Positions 29,042 through 39,026 of a stretch of 64,000 nucleotides of DNA are shown here, in pieces (the stretch's first letter is position 1; every line of letters begins with the position of its first letter). A model generated the notes under the pieces. That model was not told where the DNA came from. It saw only the letters and a program-made list of their open reading frames with translations, and ran no database searches. This DNA comes from Ruegeria haliotis. GTDB lineage: Bacteria > Pseudomonadota > Alphaproteobacteria > Rhodobacterales > Rhodobacteraceae. Position numbers and translations under genes: made by a program. The stretch lies in NCBI RefSeq assembly GCF_013377785.1, contig NZ_JABXWT010000001.1:124001-188000 (forward strand), read 5' to 3'.

Positions 29042-29054
29042 TCCGGTCTGATCT

Positions 29055-29249
29055 TCAATAATGCGGCGGGCGTTCGTCCCCCAGCACGATCCCGCCGGAT
29101 CCTTCCTGTGCCCGTTCGCCCTCACGCTGCAGCAGCATCTCGACCCGGCGGGTCAGGCGATCAATCTCGTCCTGTTGCCTGGTGACGACAGCATTGAGGT
29201 CCTCGACCGTGCGCGTCAGATGGGCGATCTGTTCTTCCAAATGCTGCAT
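29055..29249 (-). CDS. slyX: SlyX family protein
   Basis: 64 residues: an N-terminal coiled coil (about 1-45, EEQIAHLTRTVEDLNAVV and on to RLTRRVEMLL) and the typical C-terminal PPHY. Length and ending match SlyX. The molecular function of SlyX is not established. It lies between the exported-protein gene and hisS, on the opposite strand from both. Confidence 0.85.
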   Translation of the reverse strand: MQHLEEQIAHLTRTVEDLNAVVTRQQDEIDRLTRRVEMLLQREGERAQEGSGGIVLGDERPPHY

Positions 29250-29408
29250 TTTACGTTCCTGTGGATGCTCGTGTCCCTGCGGTGCTCATAGCGGCCCAGG
29301 GATCGCAAGGCCAGAGAAACCACTCCCTGCGGCAGCGGGTTGGCTTGCCCCGATACGGACCATGGGATAGACCGCGCGCGGAACGACTATATCCCAAGGA
29401 CGCCCCAA

Positions 29409-30896
29409 ATGGCCAAGCCCAAGAAACAGCCCCGCCCCAAGGCAGTCACGCCGAAAGGGTTCCGCGACTATTTCGGCTCGGAAGTCACGCAGCGCACCGA
29501 GATGCTGCGGGCTATTGCTGGCGTCTATCATCGGTACGGATTTGACGCGCTGGAAAGCAGCGCTGTCGAGACGGTCGAGGCACTGGGCAAGTTCCTGCCT
29601 GATGTGGATCGCCCGAACGAGGGCGTGTTTGCTTGGCAGGAATTTGACGAAAAAGACAACGGCGACTGGATGGCATTGCGCTATGATCTGACCGCGCCGT
29701 TGGCCCGTGTCTATGCGCAGCACCGCAACGATTTACCGACGCCTTATCGCCGCTATGCGATGGGTCCGGTTTGGCGTAACGAAAAGCCGGGTCCTGGCCG
29801 TTTTCGGCAATTCTATCAATGTGACGCGGATACGGTTGGCACTGCGTCGATGGCCGCCGATGCCGAGATATGCGCGATGCTGTCCGACACGCTGGAGACG
29901 GTCGGCATTCCGCGCGGTGACTATCTGGTACGTGTGAATAACCGCAAGGTTTTGAATGGCGTGCTTGAAGCGATGGGTCTGGGTGAAGACGCTGCGGCCC
30001 GTGACAACGTGCTGCGCACCATCGACAAGTTCGACAAGGTGGGTGAACAGGGCGTGCGTGAACTGTTGACCAAGGGTCGGCTGGACGCGTCCGGGGCGTT
30101 TATCGACGGCGTGGGTCTCAGCGATGATCAGGCTGAACCGGTGATTGCGTTTCTGACTTCCAAGGCGGAGGACACCGCCGGAACGCTCGCTAACTTGCGT
30201 GCTGCGGTTGGGGACAGCAAGATTGGTGCCGACGGCATTGCGGAGCTCGAACAGATCGGTGCCCTGTTGGATGCCGGTGGCTATGGCGCGGATCGCATCG
30301 AAATCGATCCGTCGGTTGTCCGTGGGCTCGGCTACTACACAGGCCCAGTCTACGAGGCCGAGCTGACCTTTGAAATTTTCGACGAAAAAGGCCGCAAGCG
30401 GCAGTTCGGCTCGGTTGCAGGTGGTGGTCGCTATGACGACTTGGTCAAACGTTTCACCGGACAGGAAGTGCCGGCGACCGGTATTTCCATCGGTGTTGAC
30501 CGCCTATTGGCCGCCCTGCGCGAAAAGGGCCGGATCAGCGCGCAAGCCAAAGGACCTGTGGTCGTGACCGTGATGGACCGCGACCGTATGGCCGATTATC
30601 AGGCGATGGTGGCAGACCTGCGCAACGCCGATATTCGCGCCGAGGTTTATCTGGGCAATCCCAAGAATTTCGGCAATCAGCTAAAATATGCGGACAAGCG
30701 GAACTCTCCGATTGCGGTGATCGAAGGTGGCGATGAAAAGGCCAATGGCATCGTGCAGATCAAGGACCTGATCCTGGGCGCTAAGATCGCTGAAAGCGCC
30801 ACACTTGAGGAATGGAAAGAACGCCCCAGCCAGTTCGAAGTGCCGCGTGGTGATCTGGTCGCGAAGGTGCGTGAAATTCTGGACAATCAGGACTGA
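29409..30896 (+). CDS. hisS: Histidine--tRNA ligase
   Basis: 495 residues from the ATG at 29409, where the conserved N-terminus KGFRDYFG begins a few residues in. Class II motifs are motif 2 in [20 protein letters not shown], the histidine-A and -B motifs in [15 protein letters not shown], and motif 3 in [11 protein letters not shown]-terminal anticodon-binding domain follows ([15 protein letters not shown] and on). It charges tRNA-His in the cytoplasm. It is followed after 3 bases by hisZ, whose protein is a paralogue of HisRS, a typical arrangement in this lineage. Confidence 0.95.
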   Translation: MAKPKKQPRPKAVTPKGFRDYFGSEVTQRTEMLRAIAGVYHRYGFDALESSAVETVEALGKFLPDVDRPNEGVFAWQEFDEKDNGDWMALRYDLTAPLARVYAQHRNDLPTPYRRYAMGPVWRNEKPGPGRFRQFYQCDADTVGTASMAADAEICAMLSDTLETVGIPRGDYLVRVNNRKVLNGVLEAMGLGEDAAARDNVLRTIDKFDKVGEQGVRELLTKGRLDASGAFIDGVGLSDDQAEPVIAFLTSKAEDTAGTLANLRAAVGDSKIGADGIAELEQIGALLDAGGYGADRIEIDPSVVRGLGYYTGPVYEAELTFEIFDEKGRKRQFGSVAGGGRYDDLVKRFTGQEVPATGISIGVDRLLAALREKGRISAQAKGPVVVTVMDRDRMADYQAMVADLRNADIRAEVYLGNPKNFGNQLKYADKRNSPIAVIEGGDEKANGIVQIKDLILGAKIAESATLEEWKERPSQFEVPRGDLVAKVREILDNQD

Positions 30897-30899
30897 CCT

Positions 30900-31988
30900 A
30901 TGCCGAACCGTTCCCAGATACAGGCCCGCGCCGCGATGATGCGTGTGCGGTTCGAGGCCGCCGGGGCGCAGGTTGTTGACCCGCCTTTGCTGCAACCGGC
31001 TGAGATACTGCTGGATCTTTACGGCGAAGACATTCGCGCCCGTGCCTACGTGACCTCGGACGCGTTGCGCGGTGAACAGATGCTGCGCCCGGACTTTACG
31101 CTTCCGGTTGTACAGATGCATATGAGCGAAGGGGCGGAGCCCGCTCGCTATACCTACTCAGGAGAGGTGTTCCGCCGCCAAGAACATGATCCGGATCGTG
31201 CCAATGAGTACATCCAGGTAGGCTACGAAGTCTTCGATCGCGAAGATCCCGCCGGGGCGGATGCCGAGGTGTTCTCGCTGTTCGCTCTGCAATTGCGCGG
31301 TTTGCGCTTGCGTGCGGCGACTGGCGATATCGGTATTCTGACCGCAGCCGTTCAGGGCCTGCGGACAACAGAGCGGCGTAAGGCGGCATTGATGCGGCAC
31401 CTGTGGCGCCCGCGTCGGTTCCGGGTCTTGTTAGATCGGTTTTCCGGGCGCAAGCCCGAGCCTGAGGTGCGGGCCGAACTGCTGGACGACACCGATCCGA
31501 TGGGGTTTGATGTTCCGATGATTGGCAAGCGCCGCGCTTCGGAGATCGAAGCGCGCATTGAGGCGCTTCGCGAGGATCGGGCGACGCCACCGATTTCGGA
31601 CAATGAACTTACAGGGTTGGAGGCGCTGCTGACTGTGCGTGAAACCATGCCCTTCGCGCTGGAACAATTGCGCGACGTGGCTGTGGACCTGCCTCAGATC
31701 ACACCGGCGCTCGACCGGCTTGAAGCGCGGATTGCGGCGTTGCAGGCGCGTGGCGTCGATGTTGAGCGATTGGATTTCGAAGCTGCTTATGGCCGGACGT
31801 CGATGGAATATTATGATGGGTTTGTCTTTGGCTTTTATGCAGAAGGACGCCCTGATCTACCGCCGATTGCGACCGGCGGGCGGTATGATGCTTTGACGCG
31901 GCAACTGGGCAACGGGGTGGAAATCCCTGCTGTGGGCGGAGTATTGCGCCCGGACCTGATGCTCGAAATCGAGGAGGTAGCCTCATGA
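30900..31988 (+). CDS. hisZ: ATP phosphoribosyltransferase regulatory subunit
   Basis: 362 residues related to the class II aminoacyl-tRNA synthetase core of HisRS but without the anticodon domain, as expected for HisZ. HisRS-like segments include RPDFTLPVVQMH, YSGEVFRRQE, and the C-terminal GRTSMEYYDGFVFGFY and GGRYDALT. HisZ lacks tRNA charging and instead activates and allosterically controls the short HisG. The stop of hisZ overlaps the hisG start by four bases. Confidence 0.92.
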   Translation: MPNRSQIQARAAMMRVRFEAAGAQVVDPPLLQPAEILLDLYGEDIRARAYVTSDALRGEQMLRPDFTLPVVQMHMSEGAEPARYTYSGEVFRRQEHDPDRANEYIQVGYEVFDREDPAGADAEVFSLFALQLRGLRLRAATGDIGILTAAVQGLRTTERRKAALMRHLWRPRRFRVLLDRFSGRKPEPEVRAELLDDTDPMGFDVPMIGKRRASEIEARIEALREDRATPPISDNELTGLEALLTVRETMPFALEQLRDVAVDLPQITPALDRLEARIAALQARGVDVERLDFEAAYGRTSMEYYDGFVFGFYAEGRPDLPPIATGGRYDALTRQLGNGVEIPAVGGVLRPDLMLEIEEVAS

Positions 31989-32674
31989 GCCTGAAACTTG
32001 GCGTGCCTTCCAAAGGTCGGTTGATGGAAAAAACTTTCTCGTGGTTCGAAAAGCGCGGCATCACCCTGTCACGCAGCGGGTCCGAGCGGGAATATGCAGG
32101 CAAAGTCGATGGGATCGATGGCGTAACCCTTGTATTGCTGTCCGCAGGTGAAATCCCGCGCGAGCTGGCATCCGGACGGATTCACCTCGGGGTTACAGGC
32201 ACCGATCTGGTGCACGAAAAACTGCCGCGCTGGGAACAGCAGGTGGAACAGGTTTCACTGCTGGGGTTTGGCCAAGCCGATTTGATTATCGCAACGCCAG
32301 CTTGCTGGGTGGACGTCGATTCCCTTGATGATCTGGATGCCGTCGCCGCCGCATTTCGCAAGACCCATGGTCACCGGCTGCGGATCGCGACGAAATATCA
32401 CCGGCTGGTGCGCGAATTCTTGTCGGATGCCGGGGTCGCTGATTTCACTTTGGTGGACAGTCAGGGGGCGACCGAAGGGACGGTCGTGAACGAAACAGCT
32501 GAGGCGATTGCCGACATTACCTCGACCGGGGAAACCTTGCGGGCGAACCATCTGAAAATCCTCTCGGACGGGTTGATCCTGAAGTCTCAGGCTACGCTGT
32601 GGCGTAGCCGGGTGGCCAGCTATGATACAACGGACAAACAGATTTTGACGGAGCTTTTGGACCGGTTGAGCTGA
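31985..32674 (+). CDS. hisG: ATP phosphoribosyltransferase, short form
   Basis: 229 residues, the length of the short HisG that lacks the C-terminal regulatory ACT-like domain and needs HisZ. N-terminus KLGVPSKGRLMEKT and the PRPP-binding loop around VDSQGATEGTVVNETAEAIADI are recognisable. It catalyses the first step of histidine biosynthesis, joining ATP and PRPP. ATGA overlap with hisZ gives coupled expression of the hetero-octameric enzyme. Confidence 0.93.
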   Translation: MSLKLGVPSKGRLMEKTFSWFEKRGITLSRSGSEREYAGKVDGIDGVTLVLLSAGEIPRELASGRIHLGVTGTDLVHEKLPRWEQQVEQVSLLGFGQADLIIATPACWVDVDSLDDLDAVAAAFRKTHGHRLRIATKYHRLVREFLSDAGVADFTLVDSQGATEGTVVNETAEAIADITSTGETLRANHLKILSDGLILKSQATLWRSRVASYDTTDKQILTELLDRLS

Positions 32675-32676
32675 GT

Positions 32677-33108
32677 TTACAGCACGCCGATATCTGCCAG
32701 TGCGCGGTTCAGATCGTCGGGCAGAGCGTCATCCTGTTCCCGGCCTTTCGGCAGATCGGCCGGGGTGTCCTCGGGTTTGAGGTAGCGCCAGCCCTGGAAC
32801 GGACGTTTCAGGGCGTTCTGAGTGCGGTGCACGTCGGGGTCCAGCACGATCGCGCAGCGGCGTATGCCGTCTTCGCCCCTGACCTCATCCAATCGCAAGA
32901 TGCGCTGGCGGCATTGCACGACACCCTTGATCACCCAGTAGATTGATCCGCCGCACAGAATCTCGGCCTCGCGCTTGGGCCACATGCGGGTGACATGGCG
33001 CGGCAAACCGTCTTCGTACAAGGGTTTGCGGCTGTCCTGCCATTCCATCAGTGTGTCGACGCTTTCGGAGCCGACCGAGAGTTTTATCAGGTTTACGTAC
33101 TTATCCAC
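32677..33108 (-). CDS. DUF1489 family protein
   Basis: 143 residues, GTG start (start codon inside TTATCCAC on the plus strand). The N-terminus YVNLIKLSVGSESVDTL, the central TRMWPKREAEIL and GGSIYWVIKG, and CRQRIL with FQGWRYL match this alphaproteobacterial family. No catalytic residues or function are known. Convergent with hisG with two bases between the stop codons. Confidence 0.85.
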   Translation of the reverse strand: MDKYVNLIKLSVGSESVDTLMEWQDSRKPLYEDGLPRHVTRMWPKREAEILCGGSIYWVIKGVVQCRQRILRLDEVRGEDGIRRCAIVLDPDVHRTQNALKRPFQGWRYLKPEDTPADLPKGREQDDALPDDLNRALADIGVL

Positions 33109-33223
33109 AGCTTTCCCACAGAGTCGTCCAGAGGCAGTGCTTGATATTGTAGCTCAGGATTAGCTTTCATCAAGGTGTTGTGGGTGATAGGCTGGATACC
33201 TCTTTCAGAATAGGGAATCACCA

Positions 33224-35506
33224 ATGAGCCGCTTTGCCGCCCCCATCGCCGAGCAGATCTGGGACATGAAGTACCGCTTCAAAAAGGCGGATGGTACGCC
33301 CATCGACCAGACGGTCGAAGACAGCTGGCGGCGCATCGCGCGCGATCTGGCGCGCGTTGAAAAAGATCCGGCGCATTGGGAAGAGAAGTTCTTCGAAGCA
33401 CTGGAAGATTTCAAATACCTGCCCGCCGGACGTATCACTGCGGGCGCTGGTACTGCGCGGCAGGTCACCCTGTTCAACTGTTTCGTCATGGGCACCGTGC
33501 CTGACAGTATGGGTGGTATTTTCGACATGCTGAAAGAGGCCGCTCTGACCATGCAGCAGGGTGGGGGGATCGGGTACGATTTCTCGACCATCCGCCCGCG
33601 CGGGGCTGATGTGCATGGTGTGGCGGCGGACGCTTCGGGGCCGCTGAGCTTTATGGACGTGTGGGACGCGATGTGCCGCACCATCATGTCTGCCGGCTCG
33701 CGCCGGGGCGCCATGATGGCCACCATGCGCTGTGACCACCCGGATATCGAACATTTCATCACCGCCAAGTCCGACCCCGCGCGTCTGCGCATGTTCAACA
33801 TGTCTGTCCTGGTGACGGACGCGTTCATGGAGGCCGTCAAGGCCGACGGTCCATGGGAGCTGATGTTCGGCGACAAGGTGTATCACACGGTCCAGGCGCG
33901 TGATCTGTGGAACAAGATCATGCAGGCCACCTATGACTATGCCGAGCCGGGTGTGATCTTCATCGACCGGATCAATGCGGCCAACAACCTGAGCTATGTT
34001 GAGACCATCGCGGCGACAAACCCGTGTGGCGAACAACCTTTACCGCCCTATGGCGCGTGTCTGCTTGGGTCCATCAATATGGCGCGTCTGGTTGCGGAGC
34101 CGTTTGAAAGCGGCGCGCATTTGGATGAGACCGCGATGCAGGGCATCGTCGCGACCGCCGTCCGGATGATGGACAACGTGGTGGACGCCTCGAAATTCCC
34201 GCTGCCAGAACAAGCTGCCGAAGCGCAAGCCAAGCGCCGTATCGGGCTGGGTGTGACGGGTCTGGCCGATGCTCTGCTGATGCTGGGCCTGCGTTACGGC
34301 TCGGACGAGGCGGCGCGTCAGACCGAGCGTTGGTTGCACGCGATCGCCCGCGCCGCGTATCTGGCGTCGGTGGATTTGGCACGCGAAAAGGGGGCGTTCC
34401 CGCTGTTCGATGCTGAGAAATATCTGGCCAGCGGCACGATGCAGCAGATGGATGATGATGTCCGTGACGCAATCCGCGAGCATGGCATTCGCAACGCATT
34501 GCTGACCTCGATTGCACCGACGGGAACCATTTCTTTGTACGCTGGTAATGTGTCGTCAGGGATCGAGCCGGTCTTTGCCTATGCCTACACCCGCAAGGTG
34601 CTGCAGAAAGATGGCTCGCGTACCGAAGAAGAGGTGGTGGATTACGCTGTGCAGATGTGGCGGGACAAATTCGGCGAAGCCGAATTGCCCGAGTATTTCG
34701 TAAACGCGCAGACTCTGCCCCCATCCGATCACGTCAAGATGCAGGCGGCAGCGCAGAAGTGGATCGATAGCTCGATCTCCAAAACAATCAATTGCCCTGA
34801 AGATATCAGTTTTGATGCCTTTAAGGACGTCTATATGCAGGCATGGGATCAGGGTTGCAAAGGGTGCACAACCTATAGGCCGAATGATGTGACAGGGTCG
34901 GTGCTGACCGTATCCGAAAGCTCGGACAAAGTGCCGGGTGAAAGCGCGAACGCACCGCACGAGGTAGAAGGTGGCGACGTTATTTACATGTCCGAGCCGC
35001 TGGACCGGCCGCAAACGCTTGAAGGGTCAACGTACAAGCTGAAGTGGCCCGACAGCGAGCATGCGATCTATCTGACCATCAACGACATCGTCATCGGTGG
35101 CCGCCGCCGCCCATTCGAGGTGTTTATCAACTCCAAGAACATGGAGCATTATGCCTGGACACTGGCGTTGACCCGCATGATCTCGGCTGTTTTCCGAAGG
35201 GGTGGTGATGTTTCGTTTGTCGTCGAGGAACTGAAGGCGGTGTTCGACCCGCGTGGCGGGGCCTGGGTTCAGGGCAAGTATATCCCATCGATTCTTGCGG
35301 CGATTGGCGGCGTGATCGAACAGCACATGGTGGTGATAGGGTTCCTTGAAGGTGAGGGGATGGGTTTAAAGTCCGATCCTCAGGCACAGGTGGTCAACAT
35401 GGATGCGCCGCGTGGCAAGGCATGCCCGTCCTGTGGTCAGTACGACTTGGTCATGATCGAGGGCTGCATGACCTGTCGCAGTTGTGGCCATTCGAAATGC
35501 GGTTGA
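33224..35506 (+). CDS. nrdJ: Adenosylcobalamin-dependent ribonucleotide reductase (class II)
   Basis: 760 residues. Typical segments are LPAGRITAGAGTARQVTLFNCFVMG with one redox Cys, QQGGGIGYDFSTIRPRGA, the radical-site region TNPCGEQPLPPYGACLLGSINMARL, and SIAPTGTISL. The C-terminal Cys-rich tail CPSCGQYDLVMIEGCMTCRSCGHSKCG (pairs spaced over the last 27 residues) would regenerate the active-site disulfide. It makes deoxynucleotides using B12 and needs no oxygen or metal-radical subunit. No cobalamin riboswitch fits in the 115-base upstream gap. A perfect DnaA-box sequence lies at 33101-33109. Confidence 0.92.
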   Translation: MSRFAAPIAEQIWDMKYRFKKADGTPIDQTVEDSWRRIARDLARVEKDPAHWEEKFFEALEDFKYLPAGRITAGAGTARQVTLFNCFVMGTVPDSMGGIFDMLKEAALTMQQGGGIGYDFSTIRPRGADVHGVAADASGPLSFMDVWDAMCRTIMSAGSRRGAMMATMRCDHPDIEHFITAKSDPARLRMFNMSVLVTDAFMEAVKADGPWELMFGDKVYHTVQARDLWNKIMQATYDYAEPGVIFIDRINAANNLSYVETIAATNPCGEQPLPPYGACLLGSINMARLVAEPFESGAHLDETAMQGIVATAVRMMDNVVDASKFPLPEQAAEAQAKRRIGLGVTGLADALLMLGLRYGSDEAARQTERWLHAIARAAYLASVDLAREKGAFPLFDAEKYLASGTMQQMDDDVRDAIREHGIRNALLTSIAPTGTISLYAGNVSSGIEPVFAYAYTRKVLQKDGSRTEEEVVDYAVQMWRDKFGEAELPEYFVNAQTLPPSDHVKMQAAAQKWIDSSISKTINCPEDISFDAFKDVYMQAWDQGCKGCTTYRPNDVTGSVLTVSESSDKVPGESANAPHEVEGGDVIYMSEPLDRPQTLEGSTYKLKWPDSEHAIYLTINDIVIGGRRRPFEVFINSKNMEHYAWTLALTRMISAVFRRGGDVSFVVEELKAVFDPRGGAWVQGKYIPSILAAIGGVIEQHMVVIGFLEGEGMGLKSDPQAQVVNMDAPRGKACPSCGQYDLVMIEGCMTCRSCGHSKCG

Positions 35507-35756
35507 CCGCACCGAATTGCTTGTTGTTGTGGTGTGAAGTGACCCATAGTTTGCCCATTTCGTTCTAACTCGGGTCCATGATCTACACATAGGTTGTACA
35601 TTGAGCGGCTTCACAACGATGCTTTCGGGGTGATGCCGTCTCTATTTTGAATAGGGGAAATCCAGACGGCAACGTTATTGCTGTGAGCAATCGCAATTTA
35701 GGCCTTAGTGATGAACAAAATGAACCAGCCCTCATCATCCGACCTTTGGAGTGATC

Positions 35757-36086
35757 ATGACCATTCGATTTGAACAACTGTTGACGCAGGCCCAAACCGG
35801 GCGTGGTGCTGACTGGATTTCCGAGGCCGAGCTTCTCGAATTCAATGAATTCTTGCAGGCGCGTGGTTTTGGTGTCGCTCGTATGGAGGTCAAGCGCGCG
35901 AAAGGCGGACAAGTGGCACCGAACTTTGGTTATGGGATTTTACCTGCGCCGATGGCTGATGATCGTGAACACTGGCTCAACCATTTTGATCCAACTCGCT
36001 CCGCCTCCTACGTCCGCGAGATTGTCCGATATGCAAAAGCAGATGGAGCTCAGTTTGACAACAAGGTTTGGGCGGAGCGGCCCTAG
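35757..36086 (+). CDS. Hypothetical small protein
   Basis: 109 residues from the ATG at 35757, with TTTGGAG as ribosome site; a GTG two codons earlier is possible. It is a soluble mixed-charge chain with ADWISEAELLEFNEFLQARGF near the N-terminus and FDPTRSASYVREIVRYAK near the C-terminus. No signal peptide, membrane segment or family I can name. It lies at the start of the accessory region, before the AraC remnant and truncated transposase, and has a less GC-rich look than dnaE or nrdJ. Confidence 0.5.
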   Translation: MTIRFEQLLTQAQTGRGADWISEAELLEFNEFLQARGFGVARMEVKRAKGGQVAPNFGYGILPAPMADDREHWLNHFDPTRSASYVREIVRYAKADGAQFDNKVWAERP

Positions 36087-36119
36087 CCGGTACGTCTATT
36101 CTGGACAAAATGCTCGCTT

Positions 36120-36313
36120 GTTTTCGCCAGCGTCTGTAGCGGATGTTACTGAGTTTCCGAAGCGGCCAGCAGTCTATTCGGCTTTTAGATGAAGCAGGTT
36201 TTAGCTTTCAAAACATGCTACGCGATCAACACAAGGAGTCTCGAAAAGTATCGAAGCTTTGCCAAATACATGGCTTAGGCCACGCGCGGATAAGGACACT
36301 TCTTAGAACCTAA
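36120..36313 (+). pseudogene. Frameshifted remnant resembling an AraC-type DNA-binding domain
   Basis: Two plus-strand frames joined by one shift near 36146 read ASVADVTE and then LLSF...SIRLLDEAGFSFQNMLRDQ, which resembles the first helix-turn-helix of AraC-family regulators (the RRLDEAGxSFxxLLRD pattern). The later part does not continue the family, no start codon is evident, and the end runs into the truncated transposase. Recognition is by eye and could be wrong. Confidence 0.4.
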
Positions 36314-37046
36314 CGGACCTGCTGGCTTCCACATCGACAATGATCCCATGATCGGTATCGATCAGGTAGTTGTCGGAATAGGCGAAGAATGCAGGGCCTT
36401 TCCGGGCCGCTGTCCACTGGCTGGAAGGATCCGCGTGGGCGGTGAACTTGGGGTGTACCTCGCTGGCAGCTCCGAAAGCCTCGTCATCCAGCACATCAAG
36501 ATACTCGCGCACAGCCCGCGGGGCTTGGTCAGGGTCAATCTCTTTGGCTTGCCAGGTCTCAGGGTTGCTCGAGTTCTGCTTTTGGACATCCGCAACGATC
36601 AGGCTGGCGCCAACCGGGAAGCCTTGGCCGCCGACAAACCCTTCCGCCATGCATCGCGCGACAGTCACTTCGAAAACGTGGCGCAGCAGGTCGCTCTTGC
36701 GGAAGCGGCCATGGCGGTTCTTGGAGAAGGTAGAATGGTCACGAATCCGGTCCGTCAGGTCCAGGCGACAAAACCAGCGATATGCCAAGTTCAGATGCAC
36801 TTCTTCACAAAGCCGACGCTCGGACCTGATACCAAAGCAATATCCGACAAGCAGCATCCGGATCATCAGCTCCGGATCGACCGACGGGCGACCAGTATGG
36901 CTGTAAAAGTCCGCCAAGTGAGCGCGGACACTACCCAGATCAACGAACCGATCTATAGATCGAAGCAGGTGGTCTTGCGGGACATGATCCTCAAGCGAGA
37001 ACTCATAGAACAGTGCCGCTTGCGCTTCCTGTCTGGGACCCAACAT
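36303..37046 (-). pseudogene. Truncated IS1182-family transposase
   Basis: About 247 residues from the ATG at 37046. The N-terminal DUF772-type domain is intact (FYEFSLEDHVPQDHLLRSID and the GRPSVDPELMIRMLLVGY segment), followed by DLTDRIRDHSTFSKNR, which precedes the DDE catalytic core, and VGASLIVADVQKQNS. Full-length members have about 450 residues; this one stops right after DVEASRSVR, where the family continues, so roughly the last 200 residues and the terminal catalytic acidic residue are missing. The lost end abuts the AraC-like remnant, so this is a decayed insertion and the element cannot move by itself. Confidence 0.8.
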
Positions 37047-37257
37047 CGTCAATCCTCCCACATGTTGGGATAATTGAATCAGTGACCTACTCGGCAATCA
37101 AGAAAGAGTTTTTCAACACAATCAGCCCGTTCTGCAAATCTTCTGTCACGCAGCGAAAGTCCGATTCTTGTCATCGGGAGTGGGAAATAAGCGAGAGGGA
37201 AATTCGGGGCATTGTTGAATGTGATCGTTTGTACGCCGTCCTTCTAAAACAAACGGT

Positions 37258-37293
37258 AAAGAGAAAGAGGTCGCCCAAAATGTTTGGGCGACC
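37258..37293 (-). terminator. Rho-independent terminator after the flotillin gene
   Basis: GGTCGCCCAAA (37269-37279) and TTTGGGCGACC (37283-37293) form an 11-bp stem with a 3-base loop; on the minus strand a T-rich tail (TCTTTCTCTTT) follows. It closes the yqiJ-flotillin unit. Confidence 0.8.
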
Positions 37294-37301
37294 TCGTCGG
37301 T

Positions 37302-38975
37302 TTATGAGTTGGCCGGCTCATCTACAGGCACGTCCGGCACCGGATCTTGTACCTCGGTCACGTCCAGCATGTCATTCGCCACGCATGCCACACCATTCTC
37401 AAGGCTGATCCCGAGTTCCTTTCCGAGCGCTTGCATTGCCGGCATCTGAAGCGCCATGCCTAGGACTGAATCCAATGCTTGGTTCACCGGGGTGCCGGCT
37501 GTCCCAGATCCATCACCGGTCCCTGCGCCACCTCGGCCCATACCGGTCACCTGATGGATCTTGATCGAGTCGATCTTCTCGGCAGGCTTAACCATCTCTG
37601 CGATGATCGCAGGCATCGCCTCAAGGCTGGCCAAACGGATTTTCATCGCGATGATCTCAGCGCTCAATTCGTTCTCAGAATTGGCAATCGCGGTTTGACC
37701 TTCAGCAGTCGCCAGCAAGTCAGCCTTCTTCGCCTCTGCACGCACGATCAAGGCATTCGCGTCGGCCTGTGCCTCTTCCATTTTGGCGGCAGCACGGTCA
37801 CTGGCCGCGTCCTTTTCAGCCTCAGCTGCAAGACGGATGCCGGTCGCTTGGCGCTCAGCTTCTTTTTGGGCCTCAATCAAAGCGATTTGCTTCTGACGCT
37901 CAGCCTCTGCCACCGCACGTGCGGTCTCAATGGCCTCGGACGCCTTCTTGGCTTCTGCACGGGCATTGTCGGCAGACGCACGCGCTTGGCTCTCTTCTTC
38001 AGACTTGCGAGCCACGATGATCTGGCGTTCTTGGTCGGCGACCTCAAGCTCTCGCTCCTTGGCGATCTCGGCTTCGCGGATGGTCCGCTCACGCTCAATC
38101 TCTGACGCACGTACAGCACGTTCGCGTTCAATGCGCGCCTGATCCTTGGCTTGATCAGAGGCTTCTTGATTGCGGGCGATCTCGGCCTCTTGGCTGGCCT
38201 GCAACGTTTGGATTTCTCGAATTTGCGTGATCGACGCTTCCTGTTGCTCGCGGTCAATCTGATACTTCAGCTTTTCGGCCTCCATTTCAGAGCGGGCAAC
38301 CGAGACCTCTGCCTCAGCCGTAATTTCCGCGCGCTCCTTGCGAGACGTCGCAATGACGGCAGCCAGTTTTTGCATACCAACGGCGTTAAAGGCGTTGTTC
38401 TCATCCAACTGCTCGAATGGCGTCTGGTCCAAGGCAGTGAGTGACACGGCCTCAAGCTCTAGTCCGTTCTTCAGTAGGTCTTCGGAAATCGCGTTCTGCA
38501 CCTCCTGGACAAAGCTGGCGCGGTTCTCGTGCAACTCGTCCATAGTCATCTGGGCTGCAACAGCACGGAGGCCGTCGATCAACTTGCCCTCAATCATCTC
38601 GCGCAGTTGTTCAACGTGGAATGTGCGATCACCCAGCGTTTGGGCAGCGCGTGAAATACCGTCTTCCGTGGCATTCACCGAGACGTAAAACTCGACGCCC
38701 ACATCAACGCGCATGCGATCCTTGGTGATCAATGACTGCTCGTTCACACGCGCCACTTCAAGGCGCAGTGTCTTCATGTTGACCTTCGCAATCTCGTGAA
38801 GGAAAGGCACAACAATGGTGCCGCCGTCCATGATGACTTTCTTGCCGCCTGATCCGGTTTTTACCAAACTGGTTTCGCGGGTGGCGCGTTTGTAGAGACG
38901 GGCCATGATCAGGCCGATGAAGATAAGAAGGCCGACAATAATACCGGCAGTCGTCAGAATATCAGTAAGCTCCAT
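37302..38975 (-). CDS. Flotillin-family SPFH protein (YqiK-like)
   Basis: 557 residues. One N-terminal helix (about 10-28) anchors it, followed by an SPFH/band-7 domain (to about 200: MDGGTIVVPFLHEIAKVNMKTLRLEV, TKDRMRVDVGVEFYV). Then comes a long charged coiled coil rich in Glu/Ala/Arg repeats (about 210-430) and a flexible C-terminus with GMGRGGAGTG. It should oligomerise on the cytoplasmic side of the membrane as a lipid-domain scaffold. It follows a YqiJ/NfeD-like gene by about 50 bases, the same pairing as E. coli yqiJ-yqiK. Ribosome site ATAGGAGC precedes the ATG. Confidence 0.88.
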   Translation of the reverse strand: MELTDILTTAGIIVGLLIFIGLIMARLYKRATRETSLVKTGSGGKKVIMDGGTIVVPFLHEIAKVNMKTLRLEVARVNEQSLITKDRMRVDVGVEFYVSVNATEDGISRAAQTLGDRTFHVEQLREMIEGKLIDGLRAVAAQMTMDELHENRASFVQEVQNAISEDLLKNGLELEAVSLTALDQTPFEQLDENNAFNAVGMQKLAAVIATSRKERAEITAEAEVSVARSEMEAEKLKYQIDREQQEASITQIREIQTLQASQEAEIARNQEASDQAKDQARIERERAVRASEIERERTIREAEIAKERELEVADQERQIIVARKSEEESQARASADNARAEAKKASEAIETARAVAEAERQKQIALIEAQKEAERQATGIRLAAEAEKDAASDRAAAKMEEAQADANALIVRAEAKKADLLATAEGQTAIANSENELSAEIIAMKIRLASLEAMPAIIAEMVKPAEKIDSIKIHQVTGMGRGGAGTGDGSGTAGTPVNQALDSVLGMALQMPAMQALGKELGISLENGVACVANDMLDVTEVQDPVPDVPVDEPANS

Positions 38976-39026
38976 GAAGTGCTCCTATAGTTGTTCAAAA
39001 TGGTGATGCTAGGTTGAAAGCGCGGA

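Noticed and set aside
33109..33223. Cobalamin riboswitch before nrdJ
   Set aside because: The gap is only 115 bases and no B12-box-like core could be seen. The class II enzyme alone does not require one.
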